Shown here: piece after piece, positions 51,075 to 63,391 of the stretch
How the letters are laid out: every line of letters starts with the position of its first letter
Numbering within the stretch: the stretch's first letter is position 1
Assembly (NCBI RefSeq): GCF_000014345.1
Contig: NC_009879.1
Coordinates: 635,501 to 699,500, forward strand
From: Rickettsia canadensis str. McKiel
GTDB taxonomy: Bacteria; Pseudomonadota; Alphaproteobacteria; Rickettsiales; Rickettsiaceae
Direction: 5' to 3'
Length of the DNA stretch: 64,000 nt
Program-made: the position numbers and the translations under genes
Notes under the pieces: model-generated
Databases searched by the model: none
Seen by the model: only the letters and a program-made list of their open reading frames with translations
What the model was told of the DNA's origin: nothing

Positions 51075-51734
51075 TTATATTGAACAAGCATGACTGCCGT
51101 TATCATCATCTTCACGGATAAATTTTTGCTTTACCTTAGAATTATTATTATACGGCTTACTATTTTTTACCGGTGGATAATTTACAGGCTCATAATTTGT
51201 AACAGGCGGTGTATAATTTTGGTTTACCGTAGCATTTGGACAAGTATGTTTTAATATATCACGCTTAGTTTCTCTAAGCATTGCTTTTATCTGCTTTAAT
51301 TCCTCTTGCATCTTTTTTTCTTTATCGCTATTGTCTTTTCTAACTTTTTTATTTGTTCTACTTAAAGTCATATAATCATCAGATTCAACTTCACCAGCTT
51401 CTGCTTTTTGCCTTGCTATATCCCTTTTAATCATCTTAAGATACATTTCACGATTTCTCTTTACAGGATCAATTCTCTCTCCTCTTAAAGCACTGTCGCT
51501 ATCATAGTCATCATAGTCATCATCGTTATCATAATCAAGATTACCTTCTACTATATTCTTTTTAGCTAAAGTAATATATTTATTATTATATAAAGGTTTT
51601 CTTTTGCCGCCTTTAGCACCTTTACTATCAACTAATTTATTATTTGCAGATTTTTGAAAGTAACTTCTCAAATTATCGGTACAACCTGCAAGTAAAAAAA
51701 TTCCTAAAAATAATATTATAATCTTTTTAAACAT
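51075..51734 (-). CDS. Lipoprotein of unknown function
   Basis: 219-residue protein with a lipoprotein signal: [16 protein letters not shown], lipidated Cys18. The mature part is charged: an Asp-rich run around residues 72-82 ([17 protein letters not shown]), a helical basic middle ([20 protein letters not shown]), and a Pro/Asn-rich C-terminus ([15 protein letters not shown]). No domain is recognised. It may be an envelope-attached structural protein. The next gene region upstream is a repeat. Confidence 0.75.
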   Translation of the reverse strand: MFKKIIILFLGIFLLAGCTDNLRSYFQKSANNKLVDSKGAKGGKRKPLYNNKYITLAKKNIVEGNLDYDNDDDYDDYDSDSALRGERIDPVKRNREMYLKMIKRDIARQKAEAGEVESDDYMTLSRTNKKVRKDNSDKEKKMQEELKQIKAMLRETKRDILKHTCPNATVNQNYTPPVTNYEPVNYPPVKNSKPYNNNSKVKQKFIREDDDNGSHACSI

Positions 51735-51884
51735 AAATTTATATTATTCCAAAACTTTTATTATAATTAATGCCATATAATATCCAAACTTGCAAGAATA
51801 AAACACTAAAGTTCTATGTGCTTAATTAAATTATTGTTATTTTGAGGTATTTTTGGTCTTGTTACATGGATCAATTGCCCAATT

Positions 51885-52052
51885 ATCATCCCCACGACTT
51901 GATCGCGGGACTAGTTAAAAATACTGACACTATTAGTATTTTAAGTTATATTTTTGGATACCGCATAGTCAAGAGAGCTACGGTATGACATTGAACGCGT
52001 TTCTCGATCCATGCAACAAATGCAACAAAGCCTATGTCTGCTTGCAATGACG
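51885..52052. repeat. Palindromic repeat family A with nested centre and tail
   Basis: TCATCCCCACGACTTGATCG with CGGGACTAG, nested ATACTGACACTATTAGTATT, then GGATACCGCATAGTCAAGAG with CTACGGTATGACA, and the tail TTGAACGCGTTTCTCGATCC ATGCAACAA. It sits beyond the murG 3' end. Confidence 0.8.
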
Positions 52053-52063
52053 CAAAACAAAAT

Positions 52064-53128
52064 TTAAATCACCTCTTCTATTAGGTTACTTAATAACTTA
52101 TGCCCTTCTTTTCTTCTTTTTAATAAATTGTGTGAAGCATCCTCTAATATCTTTGTATTACTTATCAAATCAAGTATTTTATCTGCTAACTTTCCTGCAG
52201 AAATATTATTCTGCTCTAAACACCATCCTGCTTTTGTATCTTCCAACCATTTTGCATTGTAATATTGATGATTATCCGCAGCACTAGGTAGTGGAATAAA
52301 GATCGCCGGTAATCCTATATATGTCAACTCTTCTATCGTAGAAGCTCCTGCTCTTGAAATCACTAAATCAGCATCTTTATATTGCAATGCAATATTATCA
52401 AAAAATTCAGCAAGTTCATAAGTAATGTTTAATTTTAAGTATATATCTTTTATTTTTACTTGATCATCTAATGCAGCTTGCTGAATTATATGTAATTTCA
52501 GTTGCGGCTTTTTTTGTATTAAAATTTGGATACTTGCAGGTATTAACTCTGAAAACAGTTTAGCTCCTTGACTACCACCAAAAATAAATATTGTAAAGAG
52601 CTTATCATTCCGTGGACCTGCCACAGAACCTAGATTTCTAATATTTTTTCTAACTATCCCACCGGTAACTACTATTTTATTTTTTGCAAATTCCGGTAAA
52701 TTTTTTATGTTTTTATAAGAAATAGCTATCTTTTTAGCAAAGCTTGTAAAAAATTTATTAACTTTGCCAAGGTAAGAATTCTGTTCATGAATTATAATCG
52801 GTACTCTTAAAAAAACTGCCGCAAACATTGAGGAAATAACAGGATAACCGCCAAATCCTACAATGACAGAAGGCTTTATATTATATAATAATCTAATAGC
52901 TTTCAAAACTGCAATTGATAATCTTGGTAAAAACAAAAAAATATTACCTGATCGTTTTAAATCTAGTATATGAAAAATTACCTTCATATCCTGACTTATA
53001 TACTTCTTGCATCTTAAATCAATAATAAAATGAACTTCATACCCACGTTTTATTAATTCTTCTCCAAGCGCAACTGCCGGGAAAAAATGTCCTCCCGTAC
53101 CACCTGCTACCAAAATTATTTTTTTCAT
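52064..53128 (-). CDS. murG: UDP-GlcNAc transferase MurG, with short repeat insert
   Basis: 354-residue GT28 enzyme that forms lipid II at the inner face of the membrane. It has [60 protein letters not shown], and the donor site [20 protein letters not shown] with [11 protein letters not shown] short extra piece [11 protein letters not shown] after the GGIVRKNIR motif matches half of a palindromic repeat. Its start overlaps ftsW by four bases. Confidence 0.95.
   Translation of the reverse strand: MKKIILVAGGTGGHFFPAVALGEELIKRGYEVHFIIDLRCKKYISQDMKVIFHILDLKRSGNIFLFLPRLSIAVLKAIRLLYNIKPSVIVGFGGYPVISSMFAAVFLRVPIIIHEQNSYLGKVNKFFTSFAKKIAISYKNIKNLPEFAKNKIVVTGGIVRKNIRNLGSVAGPRNDKLFTIFIFGGSQGAKLFSELIPASIQILIQKKPQLKLHIIQQAALDDQVKIKDIYLKLNITYELAEFFDNIALQYKDADLVISRAGASTIEELTYIGLPAIFIPLPSAADNHQYYNAKWLEDTKAGWCLEQNNISAGKLADKILDLISNTKILEDASHNLLKRRKEGHKLLSNLIEEVI
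52607..52640. repeat. Half palindromic element inside murG
   Basis: TCATTCCGTGGACCTGCCAC followed by AGAACCTAGATTT resembles one arm of family A. The other arm is missing, which suggests a partial deletion that kept the frame. Confidence 0.5.
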
Positions 53129-54264
53129 ATTTCAATATTATGAATTTTATACGAATTTAAAGGTGTTCGGTGTCTTGTAAAACCAAGAAGCATACCAGTA
53201 GCGATAGCAATTGCAAGCGTTGAAGAACCACCGTAACTAATAAACGGCAATGTCATACCTTTAGTAGGAAGTAAATTTAAAGTCACACCCATATTAATTA
53301 TTGACTGAAGCCCTAATTGGGCAATTATACCACTAGCAGCAAATTGTACAAATTTATCTTTTTCATTTAATAGCTTAATAAGACTTCTTAATACTATAAA
53401 AGCAAATATACCTATAACAATCAGACAAATAATAGCTCCAAACTCCTCACCTGCTACGGCAAAAATAAAATCTGTATGTGAGTCAGGTAGCACCTGCTTT
53501 ACTGCCCCCTCCCCTGGGCCACGTCCATATAAACCGCCATGCTCAAAAGCCTTAAGAGACTTACTGACCTGATAATTCTCGCTACTATCGGGATCTAGAA
53601 ATGAATTAATTCTTTGCGTGACGTGCGGTAACCAAAAATAAGCAATAGTTATTCCTAACATAACTAAAAAACCTGCTAGAACAATCCAAAATATCGGCAT
53701 ACCCGCAATAAATAGCTGAATACCGAAAACTGCCGTAATCATTACAAGCATTCCAAAATCTGGCTGAATAATTACGAGAATAGCAACAATAGAATAAAGT
53801 ATTACACAAATAGTAATACTTGGAAAATCATCATTAAATTTTAACGATAATATCCAACCTGTAACAACTGCAAAAAACGGTTTAGTAAATTCTGAAGGCT
53901 GAATAGATAGACCTAGAATATTAATCCATCGTACCGCTCCTTTTATTTCATAACCAAGAAATTTAACTGCTATTAATAAAACCACGCTAGCAACAAACCC
54001 AAGTATTGCAAAACGCCTTAACCATTTCTTATTAAGACATGAAAATAATAATATAAGCCCTGAAGCGGCAGCTAAATAAAATATTTGTCTAGATGCAAAA
54101 TAACTTTCCTCAAATCCTACTCTACTGGCTACTGCCGAACCTGAAGTAGTAACTAACATTAAACTAAAAGCAAATAAAATTATTAAAGAAATTATTATTT
54201 GCCTATCAGTACTCCTCCACCATAATTTAATAAAGTTATTAGATATTTCGGTATTTTTAAACAT
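53125..54264 (-). CDS. ftsW: Peptidoglycan glycosyltransferase FtsW
   Basis: 379-residue SEDS-family membrane protein with about ten spans, the polymerase of septal peptidoglycan. Family motifs are [40 protein letters not shown] (with the catalytic-type Asp region [15 protein letters not shown]), and the C-terminal [19 protein letters not shown]. Overlaps murG and is probably cotranscribed. The usual murD neighbour is separated from it by a plus-strand insertion (54456-55535). Confidence 0.95.
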   Translation of the reverse strand: MFKNTEISNNFIKLWWRSTDRQIIISLIILFAFSLMLVTTSGSAVASRVGFEESYFASRQIFYLAAASGLILLFSCLNKKWLRRFAILGFVASVVLLIAVKFLGYEIKGAVRWINILGLSIQPSEFTKPFFAVVTGWILSLKFNDDFPSITICVILYSIVAILVIIQPDFGMLVMITAVFGIQLFIAGMPIFWIVLAGFLVMLGITIAYFWLPHVTQRINSFLDPDSSENYQVSKSLKAFEHGGLYGRGPGEGAVKQVLPDSHTDFIFAVAGEEFGAIICLIVIGIFAFIVLRSLIKLLNEKDKFVQFAASGIIAQLGLQSIINMGVTLNLLPTKGMTLPFISYGGSSTLAIAIATGMLLGFTRHRTPLNSYKIHNIEI

Positions 54265-54455
54265 TTTATGGTTATAAAATTTTTATTTTGTTGTTAACAA
54301 AAGACTTTATTTGGATATCTGTAAAAATGCTCAAGTAGCTTAAGCTAGGCTTATATGACTCAAGAATATTATAACAAATTAATTATATTTGCTACTTTTA
54401 TTTTATTGCTCAAACTGAATTATAGTAATTTCAATTTTTTAAAAAAGAAATTTAT

Positions 54456-55034
54456 ATGATTTGTAAAAATTTAATTGAGAAATTACCTATAATTCTACAA
54501 AAACACTATAATATTAAACCTTATTCTAATAACAAAATTACATTAGAAGGAAAAATGAATATTACTATATCAAAAATATTTCAGTGTTTCTCTCCTTTCT
54601 GTAGAGCAGTATGGGATCTTACTTCATATCCAGACAATAATCTTCCCGTTGCTGTGATACTAACAAGTGATAAAACTTCACCTATAATTTTAATGCATCG
54701 TATTTTTTATTATAAAAATAGAGCTGCTTATCACTTTTATTCAAAAATGATTCTTATCACAGATAATATAATACTTGAATTAATAAGATTTAGAATTGCG
54801 ATCAAACTACTATATCATCTTGAAAATAATAAAATAATTATGGATTATGGAAGATATGTTTTATATTTAGGAAAATCGCTAATTCCTATACCTTTACATC
54901 TTATTATTGGCAAGTTTTTTACATATAAAGAAACAGAAAACGATAAAATATTTAATATGCGAGTAAAGATGGTACATACATTATTCAGTAAAATATTTGA
55001 ATACACAGGTAAATTTAAAATAGAGGCTTTATAA
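54456..55034 (+). CDS. DUF4166-like protein
   Basis: 192-residue protein. The pattern of a beta-rich centre with GKMNITISKIFQCFSPFCRA followed by PVAVILTSDKTSPIILMHRI, a DYGRYVLYLGKSLIPIPLHL strand and hairpin, and a C-terminal beta tail resembles DUF4166, which is usually fused to or next to saccharopine-dehydrogenase-like proteins. The next stretch holds exactly such a remnant, which supports the call. Function unknown. It is on the plus strand between minus-strand cell-wall genes, so it was probably acquired or moved. Confidence 0.6.
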   Translation: MICKNLIEKLPIILQKHYNIKPYSNNKITLEGKMNITISKIFQCFSPFCRAVWDLTSYPDNNLPVAVILTSDKTSPIILMHRIFYYKNRAAYHFYSKMILITDNIILELIRFRIAIKLLYHLENNKIIMDYGRYVLYLGKSLIPIPLHLIIGKFFTYKETENDKIFNMRVKMVHTLFSKIFEYTGKFKIEAL

Positions 55035-55535
55035 CAATTAAAAAAGTTACAATATTAGGGCTACAGGAAATTTTGGTCGTAAGATATCGACAAAGACTTG
55101 CACTTGCTAATGTACAACTCATTCTTGCAGAGGTCATGACAAATAAAATTTACAATTATTAAAACACGATATAGAACAGCTTATTACAGTTAGCTACTTT
55201 TGACATAAATATAGAAATTACCGAACAATTACAAAAATTAAAACCTTTTATTGTTATAAATACTTCCAGCCCTTTCCAAAAAATAATTATAACATAACAC
55301 TAGCTAGGTATTACGCTTGGTACACATTATATTGATAGCTGATTCCAGAAGATTTGCAAGCAAATTTGCTACAAATTTAAATAATATAGTAGAACAGAAA
55401 AAATCTCTAGCTATTACCGTAGGCAAGTACCGTACACTATGCTTATCTTCAGCTGTATTAGAATATTATAAAATAGATTATAACACCAGGGACAAAAAAC
55501 AGAAAAAGGTCTTACAACAACTGCTGGCAGCTTAA
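55035..55535 (+). pseudogene. Saccharopine-dehydrogenase-like protein pseudogene
   Basis: The Rossmann start reads IKKVTILG, then after a frame change ATGNFGRK. Later pieces are TRLALANVQLILA, FDINIEITEQLQKLKPFIVI, NTSSPFQK, a CITLGTHYIDIADSRRFA-like block split by a frameshift near 55330, and ITVGKYRTLCLSSAVLEYYK. The match to the N-terminal NAD(P)-binding half of saccharopine dehydrogenase-like proteins is good; the rest is missing. It directly follows the DUF4166-like gene, as expected for this gene pair. Confidence 0.75.
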
Positions 55536-55541
55536 ATTAAG

Positions 55542-56909
55542 CTATATAGTATTTTTTTTATGTTTAGCTTTTTCCAAATATAATTTGATAAATAACTCTC
55601 CACGCTCTTCAAAATTTTTAAACTGATCATATGAGCTACAACTAGGTGCTAGCAAAATATTTTTCACTGCTGCAGTATCACCTACTGCATCCTTATAAGC
55701 AAGATCAAAAACCTGCTTAAGATCATTACATATTACAAAATCTACTATATTTTTAACCGTATCTGCAAACATTTCTTTAGCTTGTCCGTAAAAATAAGCC
55801 TTTTTAATTCTATTTAAATAAGGCATTATTTCCTTAATACCGCCTTCTTTTGGTATTCCTCCTGCAAGCCAATAAATATTATCAAGTGCCTTAATTGATT
55901 GCAAGGCAGATATAGCGTTTGTTGCTTTACTATCATTGTAAAAACTTATATTATTTATACTACCGATATATTGCATTCTATGAGGTAAACTTTGAAAACT
56001 ACTTATAGCTTCAATTATTTTTGTAGACTCTTCTAATCCCATTATCTTAGCTACTGCATAACTTGCTGCAATGTTTTCACAATTATGAATTCCCTGCAAG
56101 TTTTTATTAAACGGTAATTTAAAATTACTATTACCGAAAAAACTATAGTTAATTATATTATTAACTACCGATATACCTTTCTCAAGAATTTTGGTAACAG
56201 AAAAGGGAATTAGTTTTATACGCTGCTCTTGCTGCAATTTCATAAAAATTTTACGACAATAATCATTATCAATATTAATTACTGCATAACTATTTTTATC
56301 CATGCGATTAAAAATCTTAGATTTTGCCTTAATATAGCCATTCATGTCCTTATGTCTATCCAAATGATCGGGAGTAATATTAAGAAGTACTGCTATTTTA
56401 GCTGTAAAGGTTTTTACTAAATCTAGCTGAAAAGAAGATAATTCAATTACATATCCATCCTTACTATTTTTGGCTTTTAAAGCCGGAACCCCGATATTAC
56501 CTGCAACCGGGTAATCTAAACCATTACTATTTAAAATATGGCTTATTAAAGCAGTAGTAGTACTTTTACCGTTTGTACCGATTACGGCGATAAAGTTTAA
56601 ATTTCTTGATTTTTCAAATAATAAATCTATATCAGAAGTAATTGATATATTGAAATGATGAGCAATTCTTACTATTTCATGAGTAAGCGGAACTCCAGGG
56701 CTTAAGACAATTTTATCTAAATTTTGCCATCTTGAATCAGATAAAGCAGCAATGAGATTTTTTCCAAATAATTCTTCAAATATATCTCTATTTGCTTTTA
56801 AATCATCGTAGACAATTACATCATATTTATTTTGCAATTCCTCGTAAACCGAAATACCAGTTTTACCAAGCCCAAAAATACCTATTTTTTGTTTTGTATG
56901 AGAATGCAT
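55542..56909 (-). CDS. murD: UDP-MurNAc-L-Ala:D-Glu ligase MurD
   Basis: 455-residue cytosolic Mur ligase adding D-glutamate. It has [15 protein letters not shown] at the N-terminus, the ATP-binding [24 protein letters not shown], and the C-terminal domain with [20 protein letters not shown]. The length is normal. In many bacteria murD precedes ftsW and murG; here all three are on the minus strand, but about 1.3 kb of opposite-strand sequence lies between murD and ftsW. Confidence 0.96.
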   Translation of the reverse strand: MHSHTKQKIGIFGLGKTGISVYEELQNKYDVIVYDDLKANRDIFEELFGKNLIAALSDSRWQNLDKIVLSPGVPLTHEIVRIAHHFNISITSDIDLLFEKSRNLNFIAVIGTNGKSTTTALISHILNSNGLDYPVAGNIGVPALKAKNSKDGYVIELSSFQLDLVKTFTAKIAVLLNITPDHLDRHKDMNGYIKAKSKIFNRMDKNSYAVINIDNDYCRKIFMKLQQEQRIKLIPFSVTKILEKGISVVNNIINYSFFGNSNFKLPFNKNLQGIHNCENIAASYAVAKIMGLEESTKIIEAISSFQSLPHRMQYIGSINNISFYNDSKATNAISALQSIKALDNIYWLAGGIPKEGGIKEIMPYLNRIKKAYFYGQAKEMFADTVKNIVDFVICNDLKQVFDLAYKDAVGDTAAVKNILLAPSCSSYDQFKNFEERGELFIKLYLEKAKHKKNTI

Positions 56910-56959
56910 GAGTTAATTTGAAAGAACATTGTAGTTTATTATCTAAGAACAGGTAGACG

Positions 56960-57050
56960 AAGGTCAACTTCAAAAAGAGCAAGGAATCCACAAGGCGAGG
57001 AACGCAGCGTATCTTAATACGTAAGAATGGCAATTTTTGAAGTTCATCAA
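56960..57050. repeat. Palindromic element family C
   Basis: Ends TCAACTTCAAAAAGAGCAAG and CAATTTTTGAAGTTCATC form an inverted repeat; the middle GAGGAACGCAGCGTATCTTA matches the copies at 34138 and 58100. It ends beside the stop codon of the small lipoprotein gene. Confidence 0.8.
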
Positions 57051-57055
57051 GTATA

Positions 57056-57301
57056 CTAATTTATCTCCTGCATTAATGCTTGTTCCCCTTCATTAAATTC
57101 ACCTTGTCCTTTTATATTATTATAAATTAGTTGACCATTAGGATCAGGTAAATAATAATGAGGTGGAACTTCCAGTGCTTTAGCACGCTGTACTTGATAC
57201 TCATTAGGTCCGGCTGTTGATATACCTACAGTTTCTTTTAATTTTTTACTACAAGCAGAAGTAATTAATAAAACAGTAAATAATAAAAAAATCTTTTTCA
57301 C
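57056..57301 (-). CDS. Small lipoprotein, DUF3035/BamF-like
   Basis: 81-residue lipoprotein with lipobox ITSAC (Cys17). The mature part KKLKETVGISTAGPNEYQVQ and KALEVPPHYYLPDP resembles the DUF3035 family, named BamF in the outer-membrane assembly complex of alphaproteobacteria. The start is GTG 57301, supported by AAAGGTG seven to eleven bases upstream. It lies just downstream of lspA, the enzyme that would process its signal. Its stop borders a family C repeat, so the original C-terminus may have been changed. Confidence 0.75.
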   Translation of the reverse strand: MKKIFLLFTVLLITSACSKKLKETVGISTAGPNEYQVQRAKALEVPPHYYLPDPNGQLIYNNIKGQGEFNEGEQALMQEIN

Positions 57302-57321
57302 TTAAACACCTTTAATTAAAA

Positions 57322-57912
57322 TTATATTTTATTGTCACCGTTATGATCGGTGTTACGAATTTTTTCAGCCATAGCTTTAATTTGAGCATTATCATAATGC
57401 TCTTTAGCCTTTTCTTCAATAATTTTTTTAGTACTATAATAATCTTCTATTAAGATAATTACTCCTATTGTAATAAAGCAATCAGCTAAATTAAATACGG
57501 GAAAACTATAATTTTTATAATAAAAATGAATAAAATCAAATACCGCTCCTCTAAACAATCTATCAATTAGATTACCGACGGCACCACCAATCACAAAACT
57601 ATAACCTGCAAAGCCCCTAATCGTTTTTGAACACACCATTAGGTAGTATAAGTAACAGACTATAATCGAGTTTGTTAATATAAAAACAGCATTACTATAT
57701 TGATAGTATTCACGCATTAATCCAAAACTAATGCCATAATTCCAAGTATAAACCATATTTAAGAAAGCAGTAACCTTGAGCATTAAACCAGGTTTCCATC
57801 GTAAATTATCAATAAACCACCATTTGCTTAACTGATCAATAATAACTAATGTTATTATTATACGACTACTACGAGCAAATGTTAGATAGATTTTTTTTAG
57901 TAGTAAAAGCAT
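57322..57912 (-). CDS. lspA: Lipoprotein signal peptidase
   Basis: 196-residue signal peptidase II from ATG 57912. It has four membrane spans, the first catalytic Asp in [20 protein letters not shown] and the second in [14 protein letters not shown]. The frame stays open to 58113, but the 67 extra codons fall in repeat sequence and contain hydrophobic segments not in the family, so I exclude them. It processes lipoproteins such as the next gene downstream. Confidence 0.93.
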   Translation of the reverse strand: MLLLLKKIYLTFARSSRIIITLVIIDQLSKWWFIDNLRWKPGLMLKVTAFLNMVYTWNYGISFGLMREYYQYSNAVFILTNSIIVCYLYYLMVCSKTIRGFAGYSFVIGGAVGNLIDRLFRGAVFDFIHFYYKNYSFPVFNLADCFITIGVIILIEDYYSTKKIIEEKAKEHYDNAQIKAMAEKIRNTDHNGDNKI

Positions 57913-57954
57913 AAGGATTTTGTGAATGAGTAATGAATAGATCGCTAATGTCCA

Positions 57955-58065
57955 TATTAGCCTAGCTAAAAACAAGAATCCAGTAAAAATAACCTTCGTA
58001 CAAAATAAACATAATAAAAAACAAGTTTTTTTATATATTACTGGATTCCTATCAACAAGATAATA
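57955..58065. repeat. Palindromic repeat upstream of lspA
   Basis: AAACAAGAATCCAGTAAAAATAACC on the left in parts and TTTATATATTACTGGATTCC on the right form an inverted repeat around an AT-rich centre. It is a family B type element, and it lies in the region that an extended lspA frame would translate. Confidence 0.6.
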
Positions 58066-58099
58066 ACATCGAGCGTTTTTCAAAAATTGTCTGGTACTA

Positions 58100-58207
58100 G
58101 AGGTCAATTTCAAAAAGAGCTAGGAGTTTGCAAGGCGAGGTGAGTTGCGTATACTTAATACGTGAGAACCAAAGCTCTTGTAGAATGACAATGCCAACTT
58201 TTAAAAG
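58100..58207. repeat. Palindromic element family C
   Basis: GAGGTCAATTTCAAAAAGAG and a right arm ending CCAACTTTTAAAAGTT, with GGCGAGGTGAGTTGCGTATA between. It abuts the stop codon of the M23 peptidase gene. Confidence 0.75.
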
Positions 58208-59581
58208 TTACCGATTATCACAAAGAAACTCAACTGTTTTATCAGCTTGCAATTCCTGATCAAGCTTAACATTTAAAGTTTTTATTTCTTGTTTAAATTG
58301 TTGAAATTTCTCTAAATTTTTTCCGTTTAATTCTATACCAGGTGTTGTTTTAACTGACATAGGATTAACATGTTTGCCGTCAATTTTAACTTCATAATGT
58401 AAATGTGGGCCTGTAGCTCTACCTGTACTTCCAACATATGCTATGATCTGCCCTTGTTTTACTATACTTCCCACTTTTAAATTTTTTGCAAAATTTGAAG
58501 CATGAGCGTAAGCAGTAGATAACGTACCACTATGTTTTACTTGAATAAATTTTCCATAACCCGACTTCCAACCTATTTCCGTTATAACTCCGTTTCCTGC
58601 GGAATATATAGGCGTACCGACTGGAGCTGCAAAGTCAACTCCCTTATGCATTTTAGTATAACCGAGTATCGGATGCTTTCTATTACCGTAATGTGAAGAA
58701 ACTTTTATAACCTTTAGCGGAGTTTTAAGTAAGCTTCTTTTTACACTTTTACCATCTTCAGAAAAAAATGCATGATTATTTGCATTATTATTATGGGAAT
58801 AACGATATATATTATATTCTTTGCCTGAAAGATTTAATGAAACATATAGAATTTTACCGTGGTGGGAAAATTTACCGTCTTCCGTTACGTATTTTTCTGT
58901 TATTACAGTTACAGTATCACCGCTTTTTATTTGACGCTGAAAATCGATTTGATAGGCATAAGCATTAATCAGCTCTATTATACTATTATTTGATAAACCC
59001 AGTTTTTTAAGGGCAGACATAAAATTTGATTCAATACTTACCGACGCTTTAGCAACTTTTTTATTTAAAGGTACTACAATTTCTTCAACTTTAAAATTAT
59101 CACTTTCTCTAATTACTTCAATAGTTTTGAGCTTATCGATAATTATGACGATTTTATTTAAGAACGTTACCTCTGAGGTTAAATCTTCATCCTCATTTTC
59201 GTTAATTTTTGTTTCATATTCAAAAGTAATGTGTTGCCCTATTTTAAGTGAAGATGATAATTTACCATCTTTTACTAAATTTATAATTTTTTCTATTTCA
59301 TTTTTAGGGATATTTTGTTCTATCAAAATTGACTTTATAGTATCTCCTTTTTTTACTACTACTTCTTTAAATGAAATCGTTTCTTCTTCAATACTATCAG
59401 GCTGTACTAAAGTTATAGATAAAGTGTTGTTAACATAATTATTAACTGCAAAAGAGATAAAAAAAACTAATCCTATAAATAATAATAAGGAAGCAGAGGT
59501 GAGGATTTTTCTAAGACGCGCACTAATAAAGGATGATGGTAATACATCATTAAAATCACAAGATAGTACAGTATCATTCAT
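58208..59581 (-). CDS. M23 (LytM-type) peptidoglycan peptidase
   Basis: 457-residue envelope protein. One N-terminal membrane segment (about residues 27-47) anchors it; a LysM-like stretch KKGDTIKSILIEQNIPKNEI is at about 75-95; the C-terminal M23 domain has zinc ligands H312 and D316 in KMHKGVDFA and H393 and H395 in GPHLHYEVK. This type (MepM/NlpD-like) cleaves or activates cleavage of peptide cross-links; full ligands here suggest it is catalytically active. It stands alone. Confidence 0.93.
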   Translation of the reverse strand: MNDTVLSCDFNDVLPSSFISARLRKILTSASLLLFIGLVFFISFAVNNYVNNTLSITLVQPDSIEEETISFKEVVVKKGDTIKSILIEQNIPKNEIEKIINLVKDGKLSSSLKIGQHITFEYETKINENEDEDLTSEVTFLNKIVIIIDKLKTIEVIRESDNFKVEEIVVPLNKKVAKASVSIESNFMSALKKLGLSNNSIIELINAYAYQIDFQRQIKSGDTVTVITEKYVTEDGKFSHHGKILYVSLNLSGKEYNIYRYSHNNNANNHAFFSEDGKSVKRSLLKTPLKVIKVSSHYGNRKHPILGYTKMHKGVDFAAPVGTPIYSAGNGVITEIGWKSGYGKFIQVKHSGTLSTAYAHASNFAKNLKVGSIVKQGQIIAYVGSTGRATGPHLHYEVKIDGKHVNPMSVKTTPGIELNGKNLEKFQQFKQEIKTLNVKLDQELQADKTVEFLCDNR

Positions 59582-59781
59582 TAAAACTGCTCTGAAGATA
59601 TTTGAATCAATTTTTCATTACTAATCATCACTAATAATATACACCATATATAAATAAATTACAATAGAAAATTGTAAAATTTTGTTTTATTTGTGTTTCA
59701 TTAGTTTTTTATTGATTAAAATTAAATTTTAATATAAGTCAATGTTTATATCTCCTGTTTACCTAACCATAATGCTGTCAA
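59582..59781. other. Intergenic stretch without recognised content
   Basis: AT-rich sequence between the start of the M23 peptidase gene and the nucleotidyltransferase pseudogene. I see no gene or repeat. Confidence 0.5.
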
Positions 59782-60245
59782 ATGTCCCAAATAGAATATT
59801 ATGAGAATATTCCTTTAAATAAAAACTGTCCTATAAATAGTGAAATAGTTCTAGTAGGCGGTTGTTTTGATTGATTACATTACGGTCATATAGAATTTTA
59901 CACAAAGCTAAAAAACAAGGTAAATACTTAATCATTGCTTTAGAACCGGATGAAACAATTATTAAATATAAAAAGGTCAACCTATCCATAATCAATTACA
60001 ACGAGCAAAAATTTTAAGTTCTTTCACATTCATCGATAAAGTACTTATATTACCGAAACTGAAAGATTTTAATGATTATGCTCGGTTGGTACAAAATACT
60101 TATCCTTCTGTAATTGCTGTAACAAAGGATGATCTTTCCTTAATAAATAAATTCAAGCAAAATTAATTAATACTAATAAAAGTTATCGACTTACTACAAC
60201 ATCCTAATATAGGTACTTTCTAGCTCAAATATTAAAAAATATAGT
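59782..60245 (+). pseudogene. Cytidylyltransferase-like (HIGH-motif) pseudogene
   Basis: ATG 59782 leads to EIVLVGGCFD, a TGA (59872-59874, expected Leu), then LHYGHIEFYTK. Together this is the nucleotidyltransferase HxGH motif (FD-L-LHYGHIEF). After frameshifts the sequence continues KYLIIALEPDETI, then QRAKILSSFTFIDKVLILPK and NTYPSVIAVTKDD. The order resembles HldE C-terminal or similar nucleotidyltransferases. Several defects make it inactive. Confidence 0.75.
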
Positions 60246-60333
60246 TTTGCTAAAAATTTATCGATTTTTACTTTAACAAAAATGCATATACATTTATATT
60301 AAGTATAAATAATCTATAATATATGCTAATGCT

Positions 60334-61125
60334 ATGAAAAATATTATTACTTTAAGTAGTTTATTGATTTTTAGCAAAATGTGCTTTGCTTCCGAGCCAT
60401 TACCTTGGCAAGTAACATTCCAGCCACCGGCAAGTCCCATTATGGAGGAATTACATCATTTTCATAATTTTCTGCTTTATATCTCAACGGCTATTGTTTT
60501 ATTTGTTGCTGGATTACTTGGCTTTGTATGCATCAGATTTAATGCAAAAAATAATCCCGTACCAGCAAAATTTGCACACAATATTTTAATAGAAATAATT
60601 TGGACTGTAATACCTATAATAATTTTAGTGATTATTGCAGTACCGTCTTTTAGAATATTGCGTCATGCTGAAAAAATACCTGAAATGGATTTAACTATTA
60701 AAGTAGTAGGTTATCAATGGTATTGGCACTATATGTATCCTGATCATAATAATTTGGAGTTTGATAGCGTAATGATCTCTGATGAGAATCTAAAACCTGA
60801 CCAGAAAAGATTATTGGATGTTGATAATCGAATTGTTATACCTGAAAACGCTAACGTAAGATTTCTTATTACTGCAGGTGATGTGATACATAGTTTTGCT
60901 GTTCCGTCGCTTGGTTTTAAAATAGATGCAGTACCTGGAAGAATTAATGAAACATGGACAAGAGTTACCAAGAAAGGCGTATATTATGGGCAATGCTCTG
61001 AACTATGCGGCATCAATCACGGTTTCATGCCGATTGCTATAGAAGTAGTAAGTAAAGAGGATTTTGATAACTGGATTGCAAGTAAAAATAAGGTTGCGAT
61101 GAATGCAAAATTAGCGGCTAATTAA
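60334..61125 (+). CDS. coxB: Cytochrome c oxidase subunit II
   Basis: 263-residue subunit with a signal peptide, two membrane spans (about 45-68 and 90-110) and the C-terminal CuA domain. The CuA ligands are in ITAGDVIHSFAVPSLG and GQCSELCGINHGFMP (two Cys, His and Met). The motif VVGYQWYWHYMYPD is the electron-entry region. It receives electrons from cytochrome c in the terminal oxidase. coxA follows after a short insertion with an acetyltransferase remnant. Confidence 0.97.
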   Translation: MKNIITLSSLLIFSKMCFASEPLPWQVTFQPPASPIMEELHHFHNFLLYISTAIVLFVAGLLGFVCIRFNAKNNPVPAKFAHNILIEIIWTVIPIIILVIIAVPSFRILRHAEKIPEMDLTIKVVGYQWYWHYMYPDHNNLEFDSVMISDENLKPDQKRLLDVDNRIVIPENANVRFLITAGDVIHSFAVPSLGFKIDAVPGRINETWTRVTKKGVYYGQCSELCGINHGFMPIAIEVVSKEDFDNWIASKNKVAMNAKLAAN

Positions 61126-61163
61126 TTATATGAAATTTTATAGAAATTCATATTCCTATTACT

Positions 61164-63165
<2,002 letters not shown>

Positions 63166-63194
63166 ATATAATTATAAATGTTATTTCTATGGAA

Positions 63195-63360
63195 TATAAC
63201 AAAAGTAGGAATCCAGTAACCTCGAATATCATCCCACGAGCTTGTAGAGGGATCCAGTATTTTGTAATTTTTTTCTGGATACTGTGGTGGGGTCAACAAG
63301 CCACGGTATGATACAAAAAAGAGCTGGATCCCCGCCTAACGGCTGGGAAAAATGACATAA
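63195..63360. repeat. Palindromic repeat family A with family B arms
   Basis: TATCATCCCACGAGCTTGTA with GAGGGATCCAG, T-rich centre, CTGGATACTGTGGTGGGGTC with AACAAGCCACGGTATGATA, then GGATCCCCGCCTAACGGCTG. It lies between coxA and the amidotransferase gene. Confidence 0.8.
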
Positions 63361-63391
63361 CTGATACAAAAGTAGTAAAACAATAATAAAA

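Noticed and set aside
57913..58113. N-terminal extension of lspA with extra hydrophobic segments
   Set aside because: It falls in palindromic repeat sequence and has no counterpart in signal peptidase II; ATG 57912 gives the normal protein.
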